A stretch of 64,000 bases of DNA from Lentibacillus daqui (GCF_027186265.1 NZ_CP114176.1:248001-312000), one strand, 5' to 3'; shown: positions 8,397 to 17,902, counted from the first letter of the stretch. The notes: generated by a model from the sequence alone, not told the origin. A program made the numbers and translations.

Positions 8397-8861
8397 GTGA
8401 AGCGTTTGAGAAGCAGAATCGAAGACAAAAAGAAGAGAATTAACCCCTTTATTATTGTAGCCATTATTGTTTTAACAGGGATAGGCGGCTTTGGCCTATT
8501 TCAATTATTACATAAAAATGATAGCAACCAAGTTCAGGAAGTGGCAGATATATTTATTCAAATATTGGAGAACAAAAACTATGATAAATTAGGTGGTGTA
8601 CTTGAAGAAAAATCATATACTGCATTGGATTATACCTTGGATGAAGTAATAGACAAATATAAAGACATATTTAACGGAATCAATATTAATCAAATACATG
8701 CTTCCAAAATTAAATTAGAAAAAATAAACAACCATGAACAAGAGCTCTCTTATCAATTAAGCTTGACAACCCCTTTGGGAACAATAAAGAATGTGAAATA
8801 TCATGCAAAAATTATTAAAACGGATGGTAATTATTTACTCAACTTTCGCAGCCCAAACTAG
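8397..8861 (+). pseudogene. MecA-like PBP, 5' fragment (interrupted by IS)
   Basis: N-terminal part of a class B penicillin-binding protein of the MecA/PBP3 type (low-affinity transpeptidase). It has a cytoplasmic start, one membrane anchor (NPFIIVAIIVLTGIGGFGLF) and a MecA_N/NTF2-like domain (VADIFIQILENKNYDKLGGVL...). At 8838 the frame runs into the IS end and stops after ten foreign codons; native sequence ends at GNYL. Joining 8837 to 10379 restores GNYLVKWEPSLIFPGM, which matches the PBP2a pattern of a short strand leading into PGM. Two starts are possible: GTG 8397 with AAAGGAA, or TTG 8406 with GAGGTGA five bases upstream, which I slightly prefer. Confidence 0.9.
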
Positions 8862-10371
8862 GCAGGTATACCTTGATATAGTTAGGTAATCCCGCAAACC
8901 AATACTGTAGTTGACTTTTGATTAACTTTTTGAATTTCTTGTTCGTTTTATTCAAAGCATCTTCAAGAAGCTCGATTAGTTGTTGTAATGCAACTGCCCA
9001 ATCCAGTTCATTTACTTCGTCACAAAGTTCATAAAACATCCCGCCAAGTGTGCGGTCATCTGTACTACAGCGGTTTTGCCAAGACAAAAGGATATATCTT
9101 GAAAAGACAATCGTCGTGTGGCTGATTAGTGAATCATAGGATCTACCTTGAAATTCCTTTTGTAATTTCAACAGAGATTTTGTCGCCTTGAAAAAGACTT
9201 CAATGTCCCAGCGCATTCCGTAAATTCGAATAATCTCTGTTTCTGTTAACGTACAATCCGTACTTAAGATAGCTAACCATTCACTTCTTTTATTGCGATT
9301 TCGAACGAATACAACTTTTACTGGTACTCCGTTTGCCATCGTTGTATGAATAGAGCGCAAGATACTTTTGTTTCCCGATGCTGGTTTCGCTAGACGATAA
9401 AGTTCTTTTAAATTAACCCGTTTTTCATCAACTAAATAACGTTGATTGGTAGCTTTCACCATACCAATCACGTCTATACCTTGTTCCACAATCGATTGAA
9501 TCAGTGGCTGCTGGGTAAACCAACTATCCATTAACACATAAGATGCGTCTATTCCTGCAGAAAGTGCCCGTGAAATCATAGATGGTAGTTGTTCTGGAGC
9601 TGTTTGTAGGGCTTCTTCCCGTCTTTTATAACCAGAAGTGCGTTTGTCTACTTTATTCGAAATATCATTGATTTTTGACTTCTTTGAGCTTAATAAGGAG
9701 AAGTCGACTGGCATGAAAGTGGCACCATCCGACCAACCAAGCGTAAGCATACGAAAACCTTTGTAAAAACGCATTTTTTGAGATGCGTGATCAAAACAGC
9801 GAGCCAGTAATTCTACTTTCTTACTCCGGTTCCGTTCATAGGCAGAGTCATCAACGATTAACACTTTTGGACGATCATTTTTGGTCAACCGACTTACTTT
9901 AGAAATGGTTGAAGCACTTAGTGAAAGTAAAAAACGGCGCCAATTATACTTGGAATAGTTTAAAAAGCGATAGATGGTGTCTTTCCCTGGCAGACTTTCT
10001 GATTTTTTGCTTTCAAGCAATCGAAACCAATTTTTCTGTTCGAAAATCAAACAAAATAGGAGCTGAAATAAATAAGCACAAGAAAACCCAAATCCTTTGG
10101 TGATACCGGCTTTCCGCAAATGTTTAAGCATCTCTAATTCATTAAAACCAGATTTTAATTCGGTTGGCATTTGATTATTTTGGTCATTATTCGCTATCAT
10201 AGTAGGAGGCACCTCTTCTATTTGGGAGTTTTTTTCTAGACAATTAAACTATACCAAAAGTGGAGGTGTTTTTCTTTTTTATAGTAGGCAGATGTCAAGG
10301 TCCATAATGAATTTCCAAAAGTACTTTACCAGATAAAGGTTAGATGTCATTTTTACTCTGCGAAAGTTGAG
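8838..10371 (-). mobile_element. IS4-family insertion sequence (1534 bp)
   Basis: Perfect 14-bp terminal inverted repeats CTCAACTTTCGCAG / CTGCGAAAGTTGAG bound the element. It is flanked by a 7-bp direct duplication, TTATTTA, at 8831-8837 and 10372-10378. One transposase gene on the minus strand fills it. The intact ends and perfect duplication point to a recent insertion into the PBP gene. The 7-bp duplication would fit the ISPepr1-like group within IS4, but the group is a guess. Confidence 0.93.
8839..10212 (-). CDS. IS4-family transposase
   Basis: DDE transposase of about 457 residues, apparently full length. The three acidic residues are visible in context: LIVDDSAYERNRSKKVE (first Asp), YVLMDSWFTQ (second Asp) and the IS4 signature YGMRWDIEVFFKATKSLLKL, which holds the conserved Y-x-x-x-W-x-I-E and the downstream Lys. 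The N-terminal helical DNA-binding region precedes the first Asp. GTG 10212 and ATG 10200 are both possible starts; neither has a strong ribosome site, which is common for transposases. It reads opposite to the PBP gene that it interrupts. The reading frame is intact, so the element is probably still active. Confidence 0.92.
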   Translation of the reverse strand: MPPTMIANNDQNNQMPTELKSGFNELEMLKHLRKAGITKGFGFSCAYLFQLLFCLIFEQKNWFRLLESKKSESLPGKDTIYRFLNYSKYNWRRFLLSLSASTISKVSRLTKNDRPKVLIVDDSAYERNRSKKVELLARCFDHASQKMRFYKGFRMLTLGWSDGATFMPVDFSLLSSKKSKINDISNKVDKRTSGYKRREEALQTAPEQLPSMISRALSAGIDASYVLMDSWFTQQPLIQSIVEQGIDVIGMVKATNQRYLVDEKRVNLKELYRLAKPASGNKSILRSIHTTMANGVPVKVVFVRNRNKRSEWLAILSTDCTLTETEIIRIYGMRWDIEVFFKATKSLLKLQKEFQGRSYDSLISHTTIVFSRYILLSWQNRCSTDDRTLGGMFYELCDEVNELDWAVALQQLIELLEDALNKTNKKFKKLIKSQLQYWFAGLPNYIKVYLPSLGCES

Positions 10372-11983
10372 TTATTTAGTGAAATGGGAGCCATCGTTAA
10401 TCTTCCCTGGGATGGAAGGTAAAGATAAAGTGGCCTTTCATGATTGGAAACCGGAACGAGGGGAGATTAAAGACCATCATGGCCATGGATTGGCAATAAA
10501 CCAAGATTTTAAATGGGTTGGAATCGTACCGAAAGATTTATCTCAAGGCAATGAAAGAGAAAATCGTCTGCAAGAAATTAGTCAAACTTTTGATATATCA
10601 ATAGATGAGATAAATGAGAAATTAGATCAAAGCTGGGTGAAGGATGATTTATTCATTCCTCTTAAAATAATTGAATCCGACCAAGCAGAAAAAGTGCCCG
10701 GAGTTTCCTATCAAAATACAAAGCAGCGCTATTATCCTTTGAAGGAAGCAGCGGCTAATTTAATTGGATATGTAGGAAAAGTAACCAAGGAAGACTTGGA
10801 TAAAAACCCAACATTGGCTGAAGGGGACATGATTGGAAAATCCGGACTGGAAAAAGCTTTTGATAAGAAGTTACGCGGTAAAAGCGGAGGAGAAATACTT
10901 ATTGTCGATGAGCAAGGGAATGAAAAAAAGGAAATTCAAAAGGTAGAAAAAGAAGACGGGAAAGATGTTCAGCTAACAATAGATAGGTATATCCAAAAGA
11001 AGGCGTTTAAACATCTAAAGGGAAAAGCCGGTTCTACCGTCGTAATGAATCCGAAAGAAGGAGGTCTGTATGCTCTGGTCAGTTCTCCTGCCTATGATCC
11101 AAATAAAATGGTTCAGGGCGTATCCCAACAAGAATATGATAAATACGCCAATGATAAAGACAAGCCGTTTATTTCAAGATTTGCTGCAGGTTATGCACCT
11201 GGATCGACATTTAAAACAATCACTGCCAGTATTGGTCTGGATGCTAAAGTGACATATCCGAATAAGGTTAGAAAAATAAATGGCTTAAGTTGGCAAAAGA
11301 ACAAATCATGGGGAGGTTATTCCGTTACCCGTGTTTCCAATGTGCAAAATGTAGATATGCGTAAAGCGCTTATTTATTCCGATAATATTTATTTTGCGCA
11401 AGAAGCTTTGGAAATGGGAGAGAAAACGTTTAGAAATGGCTTAGATAAGTTTATCTTTGGGGAGGAATTAGATTTACCTATAGCCATGAGTCCCGCGCAA
11501 ATTTCTAATGAATCGACATTTGGTTCGGAAATCCTGCTGGCAGATACCGCTTATGGACAAGGTGAACTGTCGATTTCTCCTATTCAACAAGCAACCATAT
11601 ATTCTGTTTTTCAAAACGAAGGAAAAATAGTTTATCCCAAATTGCTGGACAATAAAAGCGAACGGAAAACCAAATTGGCAATAACTGGTTCAACAGCAAA
11701 TAAAATAAAAAACTATTTGTCAGAGGTGGTAAGTGATCCGAATGGAACGGCCCATTCTCTGTACAACCAACAACATCAGTTAGCTGCCAAAACGGGTACA
11801 GCGGAATTAAAAATGAAACAAGGCAAAAAAGGGAATGAAAATAGCTTTCTACTCGCTCTTGATACGGATCATGATGATTTTCTTCTTCTATCACTTGTCG
11901 AAAATTATCAAGCTGGCAGTTCAGCAACTCAATTAAATAAATCGTTCATAGATGAATTGTATGAGTACTTCCAAGGGCATTGA
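10367..11983 (+). pseudogene. MecA-like PBP, 3' fragment with the transpeptidase domain
   Basis: The remaining three quarters of the split PBP. It contains the PBP dimer domain (ERGEIKDHHG..., AANLIGYVGKVTKEDL, GLEKAFDKKLRG) and the transpeptidase: STFK in PGSTFKTITASIG, SDN in YSDNIYFAQ and KTGTAELKMKQG. These match PBP2a closely, including SWQKNKSWGGYSVTRV and the STxK-SxN-KTG order. The frame opens at a TTG inside the IS end (10367) without a usable ribosome site, and the membrane anchor is on the other side of the IS. The fragment is therefore unlikely to give a working protein. In-frame register across the 7-bp duplication shows that the gene was intact before insertion. Confidence 0.92.
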
Positions 11984-12050
11984 TTACGACATATCCAGTT
12001 GGAGGGTAGGCGCTTTATTTTTCATTTAATAGTTTTTTCCGTTCCTTACC

Positions 12051-12110
12051 AATCAGCCGTGACAGCTAAGCTCACGGTTGATTCCTCATATTTTTCTTTT
12101 CTAATGAGCC
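12051..12110. repeat. Short dyad/repeat with TCACGGTTGATT motif
   Basis: AATCAGCCGTGA (12051-12062) and TCACGGTTGATT (12072-12083) form an imperfect hairpin; GAGCCGTGATAGC follows near 12105. The motif TCACGGYTGATTC recurs at 55808-55876. No T-run follows, so it is not an obvious terminator for the PBP gene. Confidence 0.5.
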
Positions 12111-12144
12111 GTGATAGCCACGCTCTTGACAGATGGATATGTGC

Positions 12145-12192
12145 TTTAAAAAATTGATCCTTCTTGCTATAATAAATACTACAGATGTAAGA
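12145..12192 (+). promoter_or_regulatory. blaI-blaR1 promoter with BlaI operator
   Basis: A weak -35 TTTAAA (12145-12150), 17 bases, and TATAAT (12168-12173) are followed by TACAGATGTA (12180-12189), the BlaI/MecI half-site arrangement TACA-nn-TGTA. The regulator operon is thus autoregulated by the operator type found at the PBP promoter. Confidence 0.85.
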
Positions 12193-12206
12193 GTGGGAGG
12201 GACATC

Positions 12207-12596
12207 ATGAAGGAAATTCCGCAAATATCAGAGTCAGAATATGAAGTGATGAAAGTCGTTTGGAAATATGAGCCGATTTCTACGCCGGAAGTAGTGGAGA
12301 AGGTATCAAAAGAAATTGACTGGAAACCGAATACGATTCAAACCATGCTTGCCAGACTGGTAAAGAAAAAAGCTTTGCAAACAACAAAACAAGGAAGAGC
12401 ACTTGTATACACATCACTAGTTCAAGAGCATGAGTATGTAGAACAAAAAAGTAAATCATTTCTTAAAAAGTTTTTCGGTGGCACATTAAATTCCATGGTA
12501 TTAAATTTTATTGAAAACGATCAGTTGTCAAAAGAGGATATTTCTGAACTAAGGGAAATATTGTCCAAGCGGGATACGAAGGATGGGGAAAAATGA
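12207..12596 (+). CDS. blaI: BlaI/MecI family repressor
   Basis: Winged-helix repressor of beta-lactam resistance genes. At 129 residues it is the usual size. The N-terminal domain (ISESEYEVMKVVWKYEPIST and PNTIQTMLARLVKKKAL as recognition helix) is typical. The C-terminal dimerisation helix holds the region where BlaR1-type signalling leads to cleavage (FIENDQLSKEDISELREIL). GGGAGG precedes ATG 12207. Its stop overlaps the start of blaR1 by four bases (ATGA), so the two are translationally coupled. Operators for it lie before its own gene and before the split PBP gene. Confidence 0.95.
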   Translation: MKEIPQISESEYEVMKVVWKYEPISTPEVVEKVSKEIDWKPNTIQTMLARLVKKKALQTTKQGRALVYTSLVQEHEYVEQKSKSFLKKFFGGTLNSMVLNFIENDQLSKEDISELREILSKRDTKDGEK

Positions 12597-14392
12597 TGGA
12601 TACCCTTATACTCCGTTTTTTGTTAAGTACACTAGTGGTATCCCTCTTGATTTTGGCCATTCTTATAACGAAAAAAGTATTGTATAAACATATGTCAGTT
12701 CGAACACATTATAAGATCTGGTATTTTCTCTTATTGTCCCTTGTTACTTCCTTTTTTCCTTGGAATATTTTCCGGCTTGGAGAGGTACCTCAATATCTTA
12801 AAAGCCTACTCTCCACTGGAAAATACTCAACTTTTAGAGGTGAAAGTATAAGTAGATTAGATCATTCTGCTGCCTCAAATACAGATCTATTGCATGACTT
12901 TACCGTATCTGTGAATAAGTCAACGCCGGATGTTATCTATCATACATTCATTACGGTTTGGGTTATTGGAATAGCTATGTTCATTGGTTTGGCAATTTGC
13001 TCACTCTATCAAATTCATCAAATAAAAAAATCAGCTACTACTATTCCAAATCGAAAAATAAATGAAATGTTAGCAGCGTGCAAAGAGGTTGTTGGAGTGA
13101 AGAGAAAAATCAGGTTAACAGAAACCGATAATGTTACTTCGCCGATCACACTGGGGATTTTACAACCACATATCATTTTACCAAAAAAGACACGAGAAAC
13201 ATTTTCATTAGCTGAATTAAAATACGTTTTTTTACACGAGTTGTATCACCAAAAAAGTAAAGATGTCTTCGTTAACTATGTCATGCTGCTAGTTCAAGCG
13301 ATTTATTGGTTTAACCCATTTGTATGGCTCGCCTTAAAAAGGATGCAAAAGGATCGGGAACTTGCTTGTGATGCTGGTGTTCTGAATCTGCTGGACGAGA
13401 GGGAATACATCGAATATGGGCATACCATCATTCATTTTGCAGATAAAAGTGCTGAACGCTCGTACGGACGGCTTGCCCCAGGAATAGGGGGAACAAAACA
13501 ACAAATAAAGCAGAGGGTGCAAAACATTGCTAACTTTCACAGAGATTCACCGTTATTGAAGTGGAAAGGAAAAATCATCTGTGCGGTTCTAGGGGTTTTT
13601 GTGTTATTGCTTACTCCATTTACTGCTGTTATCGCTAGTACAGATGATGTATTTGATTTTAACGGGAAGAATACAGTATACGAGGATTTAAGTTCCTATT
13701 TTGATGGCTATAATGGCAGCTTTGTTTTGTATGACGCATCGAAAAAACAATATCAGATTTATAATTCAAAAATGAGCAGGCAGCGGGTTTCTCCTGATAG
13801 CACATATAAAATTTATTCCGCATTATTTGGCTTAGAATCAAATGTTATTTCCGCGAATAATAGTGAACAAATGTGGGATGGACAGATTCATCCTTATCAA
13901 GAATGGAACAAAAATCAAAATTTATCTACCGCATTGGGTAACTCCGTAAATTGGTATTTTCAACATATCGATCAAGAGGTAGGCAGAAAACAACTAAACA
14001 ATTATTTTCACAAAATAAAATATGGCAATGAGGATCTTTCGGGAAATTTGGATCGTTATTGGATGGAATCCTCATTGAAAATTTCACCAATTGAGCAAGT
14101 GCAACTATTATATGCGTTGGAAGAAAATAAATTTGGTTTTAAGGAGAAGAATATTCAAGCGATCAGAAAGGCACTTTTAATTGGCGAGCAAAACGATCGG
14201 CAATTATATGGAAAAACTGGCACAGGTACGGTAGATGGAAAAGATGTGAATGGTTGGTTTGTTGGCTTTGTTACGAAGGCTGGTCATACGTATTATTTTG
14301 CAGTCAATATTCAAGATGAAAATGGACGGGCAAGTGGAGACAAGGCTGCAGAGATTGCAGATATGATTTTACGTGACAAGAATATCTATTAA
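12593..14392 (+). CDS. blaR1: BlaR1/MecR1 beta-lactam sensor-transducer
   Basis: Membrane sensor that binds beta-lactam outside the cell and activates an internal zinc protease leading to BlaI inactivation. Residues 1-330 hold four membrane helices with the M56 metalloprotease: HELYHQK (HExxH zinc site) and ELACDAGV (third ligand Glu). After the helix ending near ASTD (about residue 355) comes the extracellular sensor, a class D-like PBP domain with SPDSTYK (STxK acylation site), a GNSVNWYF element and YGKTGTGTVDGK (KTGT). The length of 599 residues is normal and every key residue is present, so sensing should be intact even though the PBP effector gene is broken. Confidence 0.95.
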   Translation: MMDTLILRFLLSTLVVSLLILAILITKKVLYKHMSVRTHYKIWYFLLLSLVTSFFPWNIFRLGEVPQYLKSLLSTGKYSTFRGESISRLDHSAASNTDLLHDFTVSVNKSTPDVIYHTFITVWVIGIAMFIGLAICSLYQIHQIKKSATTIPNRKINEMLAACKEVVGVKRKIRLTETDNVTSPITLGILQPHIILPKKTRETFSLAELKYVFLHELYHQKSKDVFVNYVMLLVQAIYWFNPFVWLALKRMQKDRELACDAGVLNLLDEREYIEYGHTIIHFADKSAERSYGRLAPGIGGTKQQIKQRVQNIANFHRDSPLLKWKGKIICAVLGVFVLLLTPFTAVIASTDDVFDFNGKNTVYEDLSSYFDGYNGSFVLYDASKKQYQIYNSKMSRQRVSPDSTYKIYSALFGLESNVISANNSEQMWDGQIHPYQEWNKNQNLSTALGNSVNWYFQHIDQEVGRKQLNNYFHKIKYGNEDLSGNLDRYWMESSLKISPIEQVQLLYALEENKFGFKEKNIQAIRKALLIGEQNDRQLYGKTGTGTVDGKDVNGWFVGFVTKAGHTYYFAVNIQDENGRASGDKAAEIADMILRDKNIY

Positions 14393-14473
14393 TAGCAGAC
14401 TTCTAAAGGGTGCGGGTTTTTTGTGGTTATTATCCTTGTTCACCATTGTTAAAGCATATATTTAAAAAAGGCG

Positions 14474-14523
14474 ACCTGTTCACAAAGTTATCGCTAATAT
14501 TTACGATAATTCTGTGAACAGGT
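14474..14523 (-). terminator. Long hairpin, probable terminator of the lipoprotein gene
   Basis: ACCTGTTCACAAAGTTATCG pairs with CGATAATTCTGTGAACAGGT (two mismatched pairs), loop of 10 bases. Read on the minus strand the stem is followed by CGCCTTTTTT, so it fits termination of the gene ending at 14620, about 100 bases away. Confidence 0.6.
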
Positions 14524-14619
14524 GCCTGTTATCCATAAGCGATTGCCTGCTTTGTATTTATTCCAATAGTAGTTTTAGAATCACTCCGACAAAAGGCAAA
14601 TCCCTTGCAAATTCGCTGC

Positions 14620-15117
14620 TTAGTCAATCACCTCATCAAACAATACACCGTGGCCGAATTGAATGAGTTTCATTCTGCTTGGCTTTTTGATAAAGACACT
14701 CTTGTATTTGGCTTCTCCGTCTTTATCTTTTAAAAGCACAATTCGTTTATGTGGGTTATCTTCTTTTATATCAATTGTATATGCTGTCATATCCACTTTA
14801 TCTTCAAAAATTGGATATTCCGCTAACTTTTTATCACTATCATCAGCTTGATTGGATGCATCGTTGTTAGCTTTGTCCTGAGATGAATTATCCTTGTTTG
14901 AATTAACATCGGATTCGTCATCTTTATTTGTGTCCTCTTCATCAGATACATCATCTTCATCAGCATGATTCTCCTCTGAGTTGCCAGTTTTATCCTGTTC
15001 TGTACTACTGCTTGTATTACTGTTTGCTTCTTCCTTCCCTGTTGTGTCATCGTTACCGGCACCACATGCTGAAAGTACAAGTAGTGCAATACAAGCGATG
15101 ATTAATCTCTTCATCAT
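14620..15117 (-). CDS. Lipoprotein with acidic low-complexity linker
   Basis: A secreted, lipid-anchored protein of unknown function. The signal peptide MMKRLIIACIALLVLSACGA has a clear lipobox (LSAC), with Cys18 as the lipidation site. Residues 20-95 are a Ser/Asn/Asp/Glu/Lys linker of low complexity. The last 65 residues form a small folded domain (YPIFEDKVDMTAYTIDIKED ... MKLIQFGHGVLFDEVID) that I cannot assign to a family. The ATG pair at 15117/15114 is preceded by GGTGAG. The acidic linker is in keeping with cell-surface proteins of halophilic bacilli. Confidence 0.75.
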   Translation of the reverse strand: MMKRLIIACIALLVLSACGAGNDDTTGKEEANSNTSSSTEQDKTGNSEENHADEDDVSDEEDTNKDDESDVNSNKDNSSQDKANNDASNQADDSDKKLAEYPIFEDKVDMTAYTIDIKEDNPHKRIVLLKDKDGEAKYKSVFIKKPSRMKLIQFGHGVLFDEVID

Positions 15118-15270
15118 TCACTCACCTTTTCTTTTTTATTTCAAATGTATAGTATACTAGAGGTCTTAAGATAAAGACAACATTAGATGGTGATAAAATT
15201 TGAGAAGAAATTAGCGGACACCCATGGAAGTGGTTGCTTTTACTTTTAACCGATGACAAGGGATAAGAAA

Positions 15271-16116
15271 TTAATGGTCACTTTTTGTGTATCTCTTCCG
15301 GGTAGCATCTTTATTGTTAAAAACCGATGCATTAATCAACCCGCCTATTAACAGCACAACCGCAGTTAGATAAAACCATATCATTAAAACGATGATGCTT
15401 CCAAGTTGTCCGTATAATTCCGTGTAATTACTTACTCCAACATATTTTGCAAAGCCAATGGATACAACTTGCCAGCCGATTGTTGCAAATATTGCTCCCG
15501 GAAAAACCTTTTTCCATGGCAAGTGAATGCTGGGTATTACTTTATATAAGATAGTAAAGAAGAATAAAAGGAATAGGGTACCAAGCCCCCATTTTGTAAA
15601 AAACCATAAACGGTACCATAGTGCCTCGACCGTAACCTTTGTCAGCACAAAATTGCGGACAATATTCTCCACAATCGGGATAACTAGTGACAGGGACAAA
15701 ACAATCATAAAGCCAAAGGTGATTAGCAAATCGGTCATAATTCCCTGCATAAAGAATGACTGATTCCGTCTGATTTTATATGCTTTGTTTAATGATCGTA
15801 CAAGTGATTGAATAGCCATCGATGCCAGCCAAAATGCAGCAATCAGACTAAAGGATAACCATTGGCCCTGTCCTTTGGCTAAGATACTTTCCAAAGTATT
15901 GCGTATCACATTGTAAGTTGCTTGGGGTGCAAACGGTTCAACCATTTCCAGAATAGTATCTGGGTCAACCCGGAGAAATCCGATAAGGCTGAAAACGAAA
16001 ATAAGAAAAGGGAACAAGGATAACATAAAGTAATAAGCCATTTGTGCGGATTGGTCATAGAATCGCTCCGAGAAAAAACGGATAATGATTCGTACGGTGT
16101 TTGTTATAAAATTCAC
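15271..16116 (-). CDS. YihY/BrkB family inner membrane protein
   Basis: A polytopic membrane protein of 281 residues from the YihY family, formerly annotated as ribonuclease BN, an assignment now known to be wrong. The family hallmark at the N-terminus, ERFYDQSAQMAYYFMLSLFPFLIF, is intact, followed by five more membrane segments (for example LLITFGFMIVLSLSLVIPIV and IIVLMIWFYLTAVVLLIGGL) and the conserved PSIHLPWKKVFPGAIFATIGW loop. No catalytic motif is visible. The function is unknown; the gene is monocistronic. Confidence 0.9.
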   Translation of the reverse strand: MNFITNTVRIIIRFFSERFYDQSAQMAYYFMLSLFPFLIFVFSLIGFLRVDPDTILEMVEPFAPQATYNVIRNTLESILAKGQGQWLSFSLIAAFWLASMAIQSLVRSLNKAYKIRRNQSFFMQGIMTDLLITFGFMIVLSLSLVIPIVENIVRNFVLTKVTVEALWYRLWFFTKWGLGTLFLLFFFTILYKVIPSIHLPWKKVFPGAIFATIGWQVVSIGFAKYVGVSNYTELYGQLGSIIVLMIWFYLTAVVLLIGGLINASVFNNKDATRKRYTKSDH

Positions 16117-16228
16117 TGGTAAGTTTCCCCCTTGTCCATCGACAGCGTGTTCATATAGCTTATTACTATGAATAAAAAAGCCTTTTTATCCATTACAGAG
16201 ACATGACGAAAAAAGAAGGGAGATGATA

Positions 16229-16309
16229 TTGGAATTAATAGACGGTTTAGCACATCATCAGCGGATCTTTGCATTAAATCGGGGGATAGGTATACAGGAA
16301 CATTTTTGA
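16229..16309 (+). CDS. Possible 26-residue small ORF
   Basis: A TTG at 16229 follows GAAGGGAG by six bases and opens a 26-codon frame, MELIDGLAHHQRIFALNRG and seven more residues. I see no homology. Only the ribosome site supports it. The rest of the interval 16117-16467 holds A/T-rich sequence with no certain promoter. Confidence 0.2.
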   Translation: MELIDGLAHHQRIFALNRGIGIQEHF

Positions 16310-16467
16310 ATAAATGTAAAAAAAGGTTTAATGTTGTCGAATTTTCGATTATAATTATATTATTCGTCGTTTTATTACTGTAATTATGAAATAACAGATT
16401 ACTCCAACCTAGGCTATTTCGTAACCAAACAACATAACGTTTTTGCTAAAAAGAGGGGGTAATACAT

Positions 16468-17850
16468 ATGTCAAGTGAAACAGCAAATGAAAGACAACTG
16501 GAAAGAGGACTGAAGAACCGCCATATTCAGCTGATTGCGATTGGCGGGGCAATTGGAACTGGTTTGTTTCTTGGTGCCGGGAAGTCGATACATCTGGCTG
16601 GTCCGTCGATTATGCTCGTATATTTGATCATTGGCATCGCGCTGTTTTTTATGATGCGTGCTCTGGGTGAGTTGTTGCTTTATAAGCCTGATGCCGGTTC
16701 TTTTGCCGAATTTGCCGAGACATTCATAGGTTCTTGGGCAGGATTTATTACTGGCTGGACATATTGGTTTTGTTGGATAGCGACGGGTATTGCCGAAATT
16801 ACTGCTGTTGGGGTTTATATACGATACTGGTTGCCGGATGTACCGCAATGGGTCCCGGCACTTGCCTGTGTTCTTATTTTGTTTTTAATTAACATGACCG
16901 CAGTAAAGGCATTTGGAGAAATTGAATTTTGGTTTGCACTTATCAAAATTATTACGATCATCGCCTTGATTGTAATTGGTATTGTGCTTGTTTTGATGAG
17001 CTTTAAGGGAAGTGATGCGGAGGCGTCTTTCTCAAACCTGTGGACATACGGGGGTTTCTTTCCAAATGGTGCTTCAGGTTTTCTACTTTCCTTTCAAATG
17101 GCTGTTTTTTCCTTTGTAGGGATCGAACTTGTTGGTATTACGGCAGCTGAAACGGTTGATCCAAATAAAACGATACCAAAGGCGATTAATAATATTCCGA
17201 TTCGGATACTAATCTTTTATATTGGGGCCTTGTTTGTAATTATGTCCATTTACCCTTGGAATGGAATCAATCCGGCAGAAAGCCCATTTGTAAAGGTTTT
17301 TGCATTAATTGGTATTCCGGTTGCCGCGGGAATTATTAACTTTGTTGTTTTAACCGCAGCGGCGTCATCCTGTAACAGTGGGATCTTTAGTACAAGTCGA
17401 ATGGTTTATACGCTGGCCAAAGAGGGACATGCGCCAAGAAAATTGGGTTCTTTAAGCAAACAGAATGTTCCAGCGCCTGCATTGATTTTTTCAACGCTTG
17501 TGTTACTGATCGGAGTGTTGCTTAACTATCTTCTCCCGGATCAGGTGTTCACACTAGTTACCAGTATTGCAACCATTTGTTTTATCTGGGTTTGGGGCAT
17601 TATCCTGTATGCACATATTCGCTTCCGGAAAACGATGCCGGAAGCGGCGAAAAAAAATCCTTTCCGCATGCCGTTTGCTCCATTTATGAACTGGCTGGTG
17701 CTCGCCTTTTTCATATTCGTGATTGTGATTTTAGGTTTTGCTGCTGATACGAGGGTTGCACTATTTGTCACACCAGTTTGGTTTCTAATCCTTGTCATTG
17801 CTTATCAAATGATAAGAAATAAACAGGATAAGCATAAATCGGAATATTAA
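16468..17850 (+). CDS. cycA: D-alanine/D-serine/glycine permease (CycA-like)
   Basis: Amino acid:proton symporter of the APC superfamily with 12 membrane helices in 460 residues. The N-terminus LERGLKNRHIQLIAIGGAIG (the GxxGxG-type helix 1 substrate site) and segments such as GWTYWFCWIATGIAE, MAVFSFVGIELVGITAAET and NFVVLTAAASSCNSGIFSTS follow CycA almost residue for residue, better than AroP, GabP or ProY. Import of small neutral D- and L-amino acids is therefore likely. AGAGGGGG precedes ATG 16468. It is monocistronic and closed by the terminator at 17857. Confidence 0.85.
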   Translation: MSSETANERQLERGLKNRHIQLIAIGGAIGTGLFLGAGKSIHLAGPSIMLVYLIIGIALFFMMRALGELLLYKPDAGSFAEFAETFIGSWAGFITGWTYWFCWIATGIAEITAVGVYIRYWLPDVPQWVPALACVLILFLINMTAVKAFGEIEFWFALIKIITIIALIVIGIVLVLMSFKGSDAEASFSNLWTYGGFFPNGASGFLLSFQMAVFSFVGIELVGITAAETVDPNKTIPKAINNIPIRILIFYIGALFVIMSIYPWNGINPAESPFVKVFALIGIPVAAGIINFVVLTAAASSCNSGIFSTSRMVYTLAKEGHAPRKLGSLSKQNVPAPALIFSTLVLLIGVLLNYLLPDQVFTLVTSIATICFIWVWGIILYAHIRFRKTMPEAAKKNPFRMPFAPFMNWLVLAFFIFVIVILGFAADTRVALFVTPVWFLILVIAYQMIRNKQDKHKSEY

Positions 17851-17856
17851 TTGTAA

Positions 17857-17902
17857 AAATAGCCTGTTTGGGGAAAGCATATCCTAAACAGGTTATTTTT
17901 TT
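17857..17902 (+). terminator. Intrinsic terminator after cycA
   Basis: AAATAGCCTGTTT pairs with AAACAGGTTATTT, followed by TTTT; loop of 16 bases. Confidence 0.85.

Noticed and set aside
15260..16130. YihY protein as ribonuclease BN
   Set aside because: The old annotation of this family was wrong; no nuclease motif is visible.
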